This document shows positions 59,722-64,000 of a DNA stretch of 64,000 nt, piece by piece. The stretch is from Helicoverpa zea (Eukaryota > Arthropoda > Insecta > Lepidoptera > Noctuidae). A program made the translations under genes and the position numbers. Under the pieces are notes generated by a model. That model was not told the DNA's origin. It saw only the letters and a program-made list of their open reading frames with translations, and ran no database searches. Numbering within the stretch: position 1 is the stretch's first letter; each line of letters begins with the position of its first letter. Location of the stretch: positions 12,276,001 through 12,340,000 of the forward strand of contig NC_061459.1 of the NCBI RefSeq assembly GCF_022581195.2. The letters are read 5' to 3'.

Positions 59722-60645
59722 TAAAAAACTTTTTTACAAACAAATTAAACCGACTTCCAAAAACACTAAAAAGCAAAAAAAAAAAAACTAATTTTAGGTG
59801 CATGGGCCTAGAAGTCGGTGTCTAATGGATGTTACTAAGTTAATTTTGCCACCGACTTCTAGGCCGATGCACCTAAAATTAGTTTTTTTTTTTTGCTTTT
59901 TAGTGTTTTTGGAAGTCGGTTTAATTTTTTTGTAAAAAAGTTTTTTATTTACAGCTTTTCAGTGATACAAATACTTGTCACTATCCATATAAGTGGAAAG
60001 TTCTCATCAATACAAAGAATATAAGCCCAAATACGAGGTATTTTACATATTCAGTTGTCGAGTTCCCTCGACCTTCTCTGGTCTCCATCATCATGTCAGC
60101 TCCAAACCTTCACTGTTGCAAAGGTCTAGTCAATACAAATAATATAAGCCCAAACACGAGGTAGTTTACATATTCTGTTATGGAGTTCCCTCGACCCTCT
60201 CTGGTCTCCATCATCAGGTCAGCTCCGAACCATCATTGTTGCAAAGGTCTAGTCAATTCAAATAATATAAGCCCAAATACGAGGTAGTTTACATATTCAG
60301 TTGTCGAGTTCCCTCGACCCTCTCTGGTCTCCATCATCAGGTCAGCTCCAAACCTTCACTGTTGAATAGTGCTTTCAGGCATACGCCTGAGTGTAAAGTT
60401 TTTACCTTATGTATGCCTACAACTTTCGAAGGTTGCCCTCGATTTCTCAGGGTTTCCATCATCAGATCCTGACTTGATGAATATGGGACCAACTGGCAGC
60501 TATTCCGCGTCGAACAAAAAAAGAATCACGTAAATCGGTCCATAAACCTCGGAGTAATCGATGTACATACATAGAAAAAAAAAAAAAAAAAAAAAACATA
60601 CCGGCCGAATTGAGAACCTCCTCCTTTTTGGGAAGTCGGTTAAAA
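59722..60645. mobile_element. Foldback element nested in the TA transposon, copy 2
   Basis: As 51430-52353, with three 123-bp units and intact 16-nt stem-loops at 60057-60072 and 60303-60318. Because it sits at the same internal position in both transposons, it was inserted before the last transposition. Confidence 0.8.
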
Positions 60646-60767
60646 AGCTTTGAATGTTGTTTCATTTTTTGAAACGCTACCTGACTCCTTAAACATTTTC
60701 TCCGTGAAGAACTAGACATTTTCGTAAACGACTGTACCCATAACAAAAAGCGATAAGAACACGTCAT
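60642..60767 (-). pseudogene. Possible transposase N-terminal remnant, copy 2
   Basis: Same residues as the remnant at 52350-52475, cut off at the same foldback junction. Confidence 0.4.
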
Positions 60768-60864
60768 GCTCGGACGACGTCACTGTCACACGAATGAAAG
60801 TTGTATATTTACAAGCCGACGCACACATAGGGCCGCGCGCAAATCTGAGTTGAACTATCTATAC

Positions 60865-63800
60865 AACTTCTAAAATTCTATTTTTACTATTGAACTGTAA
60901 AAATGTTTACCTACAAACCTCTTTAAATACCAATCACAGAAAAAGAAAAAAAAAAAAACAATCACCAACATAAACTAATTTTAAAACCAGTAAGATGAAA
61001 TCGGTGTAGAATTAAAGCATTTCAATTGAATACCTGCACACAAAATTCTCTGCTCACAGCTAAAACATGGTAAGTGGCTTAAAGTTCAGATCCATCATTA
61101 CAGAATTTTAGAACTGACTTTGATAGACGACGCTTTCTATTTCAGGAACATTTAAAATACAAACACTTACCTATGTTAGCTTTTCATAGAAATATTTTGA
61201 CAAGAAAATCGCTTTAATTTTGTATTCAGATAATCTAGGTTGGGTTTAGTATTCTGGCTTAGCAACTTAATCTGAATCTGACTGAAATTTAAGAGAAGTA
61301 TGGCTACATTATAATATACTTAGAAGTAAAAACAAAAAGTTACTTAAATACTTGAAAAAAAAATAAAAGAGTAGTTAATCAACGCTTGTCGGCCTGTTTT
61401 TAGGTGAGTAAAAATTTTCAAGATTTAAGCAAAAGGACTAGGTTACTGTAAGCAAGGTATAATTTTTGAAATTTCACTATTGTTTAATCGGACTTCAAAA
61501 TATTATACTAGAGCTTTTCAGAAGACTGGTGCTTTTCGGTCTAAGATTTAATTTTCATAGGCAACCGTTAGTAAAAAACAGCTTACACAGATCACAGTTT
61601 CTCACAGATAAGAAAAGGCGAGTTATATAATGCTAGTTAGCGATATTTTTCAGGATCTAATAAACAAACAAACAAACAACTAGCAACTAGAAACGAGTCG
61701 TCAATACAACGCTCCAGTTGACAAGCTCCACTTTATTTCAAATCAATACAGAACTTAATTAAAACTTCAGCAAACACTAGCAAATGAAACCTTAGCAAAT
61801 ATTAATATCGTTCGCTGAAATATTATGTTCTTTTCATAATATTATAGTCAGGAGCATGTCTGAATGTCGGCCATTGAATGGTTTCATGCATTCACTTTGA
61901 ATAGTAATAGCACGGTTGGGTACTTTTCATGCATTTCTTTATTAGGCTATTTCACTCAAATTTTATTGTATGATGCATTTATTTTGAAAGGCTGTGCAGT
62001 ATATTATGCTATTTAATGTTTTACTTGAGTTTTATTAAGAACATTAACTGATTTCTTCCTCATACACGTTTACCTTTCCTTACCATCACGTAGGAACCTT
62101 CACATTATCATATCAGCCTATTACCAACCACTGCTGAAAATAGGCTCCATAATGAGCAAAAACCATCCTTTTCTTAGGCAGCCCTCTTCCAATCACTAAC
62201 TTTAATTGTCGATCCACTAAGCAGTAAGATATTCACACTCTTTTTTTTCCCATAATATATTTAGTTCTTTTTCCTTTAATATATATTTTAAGATTTTTTA
62301 TACCTAAATGTTTTTTCTTAATAATATGCATTAAGTGTCTTCTCATCACTTATATAATAACTACAAGACAGCAATAGGTAACACTTTCAGAATTATTTGA
62401 GCAATTCCATCATACACTTGAGGACAAAAAAGGATGTTGTCATCAAATCTTAGGTAATACGTTATTCAGCTTTTCTAGAGTAGGTACCCTGAAACACTAG
62501 GACCTTTATAATTTCGTTAAGGCAGTGGCCTGATTTCTGCACGTGACATACAAACAATTCCACAGCTTACCAGTTTGGTGAATAAAACTTATTTGTTCTA
62601 GAAAGTCTCCAAAAATAGCTACATGTGAAATTACAACATAAAATACACACAAACAACAACAACATGAAATAATAATAATAATAGAATAAAGAATGGGCAA
62701 TTATTTTAAGCCCTATATGTAATCTTAAAGTCTATAACTTATGTTTGTTGCTTGCCGTCATGCTCCCCTCTTGGCGTATTTTCGATCCCTGTAAGAATAT
62801 ATGGTAGAAATATTAAGTACTTATCCACCATCTATACAATATTGATGACCAATCTCATGGCAGAACTTTCTAGAAACTCATAATGACTCCAGTTTGACTG
62901 ATATTTTCCCCCTACTTGAAATGTAGATTTGCCAATTGGCTCCTACACTATTCCTAAAGGATATTTTGCATTCAGCTTGCACTCAATGCAGTCTGTTTCT
63001 ACCCTCTAAAGTTGCATTAAAAATGCAAATGATGCCTCCAAAATGTAGGATCACTAACAAGAACAAGATTGGCCAAGTATTTTGCACTCGACCCAAAGCA
63101 AGTTTGTCTTTGCAAGAAGAAACCAGCTTTTGTGTTACTTATTCGTTCCAAATTAAACAGATAAATTGATTTAAGTTGGTGGTGTTTAAGTTCTTTTATT
63201 AGAATTTTGTTGCTAACCATAATTGCATGACAGGGGAAAATTCGGACTTAAAATTATTAAACGAAGAGTAGGAATTATGAAAGTGTTAAATACTGAAATT
63301 CATGTGACAGGTACACTTGCTTCAAAATACGAACATAGTAAAGAGATTTCTCACAAATTAAGCAAAATTAAAATTTTCCAAGCCAACCAATTGTTATTAA
63401 CATCTGACAGTGCGGTATGTTCGCGTCTCGTTGAGAGTCAGCGCTGTAACGCTTTAATAAAGCGTAATGATGACGCGACGCGCGCAAACCGACTCGACGG
63501 ATTGAAAATATCCAGCGCTTTGCGACACAATGACAGAATGACTGATGCTATACGTCACCCATTATGCGTAGCTTTAATATACCTTTATTGCTTTCCTGTT
63601 ACCCTGGTACCTCGTCACGTAAAAAATAAAAATGTTATGTAAAACGGAAATATTTTATTTACCTGCGCATTTTGGAGGCATTTATTTTGATTGATGTGAC
63701 ATTTCAAGAATATTTTTTTCGATTCTAATTCGGGTGGGTGTTGAAAAATTATGAAAAATAAGTGCATGTTTTGGGCCACAACGTAGTTAACTTAGTTCTT

Positions 63801-64000
63801 AAGAATCGTCCCACGCATGCAGTAAAGCTGCTCTGATCTCATTAGAACGATTTATTTTTCTTTGAAGTCTGATAAAAACATAAAGCGTAAGAATAGATCA
63901 TTATAACATTTCCAAAAGGATTCGAAAATAACGATGCCGTTTCATATAAAATTATAACGTAGGACAGTCGAAACGAAATTAAATTTTAATACCGATATCA
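60865..64000. other. Mostly unique AT-rich DNA
   Basis: No gene is firmly supported. A decayed RTE tail lies near 62095-62160 ('accactgctgaaaataggct', minus sense). A 139-codon frame at 63223-63642 overlaps a GC-richer patch (63400-63560, several cgacgcg motifs). It has no recognisable domain, and its N-terminal part is AT-rich, so it could be chance or conserved non-coding sequence. Confidence 0.45.

Larger units (their letters stand above)
59076..60864 (-). mobile_element. 1.79-kb TA-type DNA transposon, copy 2
   Basis: Nearly identical to 50783-52572, in the same orientation and 8.29 kb away. The only differences I noticed are in A/T homopolymers and one base next to the poly(A) tract. 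The flanks (actGG... and ...Caac) differ from copy 1. It carries the same nested foldback element and the same transposase remnants. Confidence 0.85.

Noticed and set aside
63223..63642. 139-codon open frame as a host gene
   Set aside because: No recognisable domain, mixed composition, and no start or splice context that separates it from chance; kept only as a note in the region entry.
1..64000. CRISPR array
   Set aside because: The tandem repeats found (123 bp, 465 bp, GTCT) have no short repeat-spacer structure, and the DNA is insect-like.

Overview
The window looks like euchromatic, repeat-rich DNA from a moth or butterfly nuclear genome. A noctuid-type moth is likely, but this is inferred from repeat families and not proven. 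The evidence is an AT-rich background with no bacterial gene organisation, 5S-like and tRNA-like SINEs, RTE, CR1-like and I-type LINEs, a (GTCT)n-bearing composite repeat typical of Lepidoptera, and many foldback or MITE-like elements. I found no exon of a cellular protein-coding gene, no rRNA gene and no functional tRNA gene. The window is therefore intergenic DNA or the inside of a very long intron. The only long open reading frames belong to retrotransposons.

Layout. 0-5.5 kb: mostly unique AT-rich DNA, ending in a truncated LINE tail (4.9-5.1 kb). 5.5-13.8 kb: composite repeat 'A', which was hit by a full-length, apparently intact I-type LINE (5.93-11.46 kb, minus strand, two ORFs, 11-bp target duplication), a short poly(A) LINE tail and a tRNA-type SINE. 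14-17 kb: two small hairpin MITEs and a LINE scrap. 17.2-18.8 kb: a 5'-truncated CR1/Jockey-like LINE with an open RT frame. 19.3-20.7 kb: 5S-type SINEs, one split by a tRNA-type SINE. 23.1-25.3 kb: a single foldback arm, then a foldback MITE split by a 0.7-kb retroposon with a 14-bp target duplication, then an 83-bp RTE insertion with a 19-bp duplication. 27.8-28.7 kb: a terminal-inverted-repeat element of unknown type. 33.5-34.9 kb: a 465-bp exact tandem duplication abutting a palindrome with 173-bp arms. 40.0-41.0 kb: a TA-flanked MITE split by a PIF/Harbinger-type element. 44.7 kb: an RTE C-terminus. 46.1-47.4 kb: a 1.29-kb foldback palindrome. 50.8-52.6 and 59.1-60.9 kb: two nearly identical 1.79-kb DNA transposons. 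53.7-56.5 kb: composite 'B', the inverted partner of A. 56.9-57.3 kb: an unoccupied copy of the 40-kb MITE. The rest is unique-looking non-coding sequence.

How the parts relate. The window contains its own controls. Copy B shows the unoccupied site for the I-type LINE, and the MITE at 57 kb shows the exact unoccupied site for the Harbinger-type element. The best candidate for something poorly described is a family of foldback elements recurring at 12.5-13.5, 23.3-23.8, 46.1-47.4, 51.4-52.4, 54.2-55.4 and 59.7-60.6 kb. Members share a core hairpin, iterated units of about 120 bp, and in seven places an exact 16-nt stem-loop, GTCGAG-GGAA-CTCGAC. One member is riding inside a very recently moved DNA transposon.
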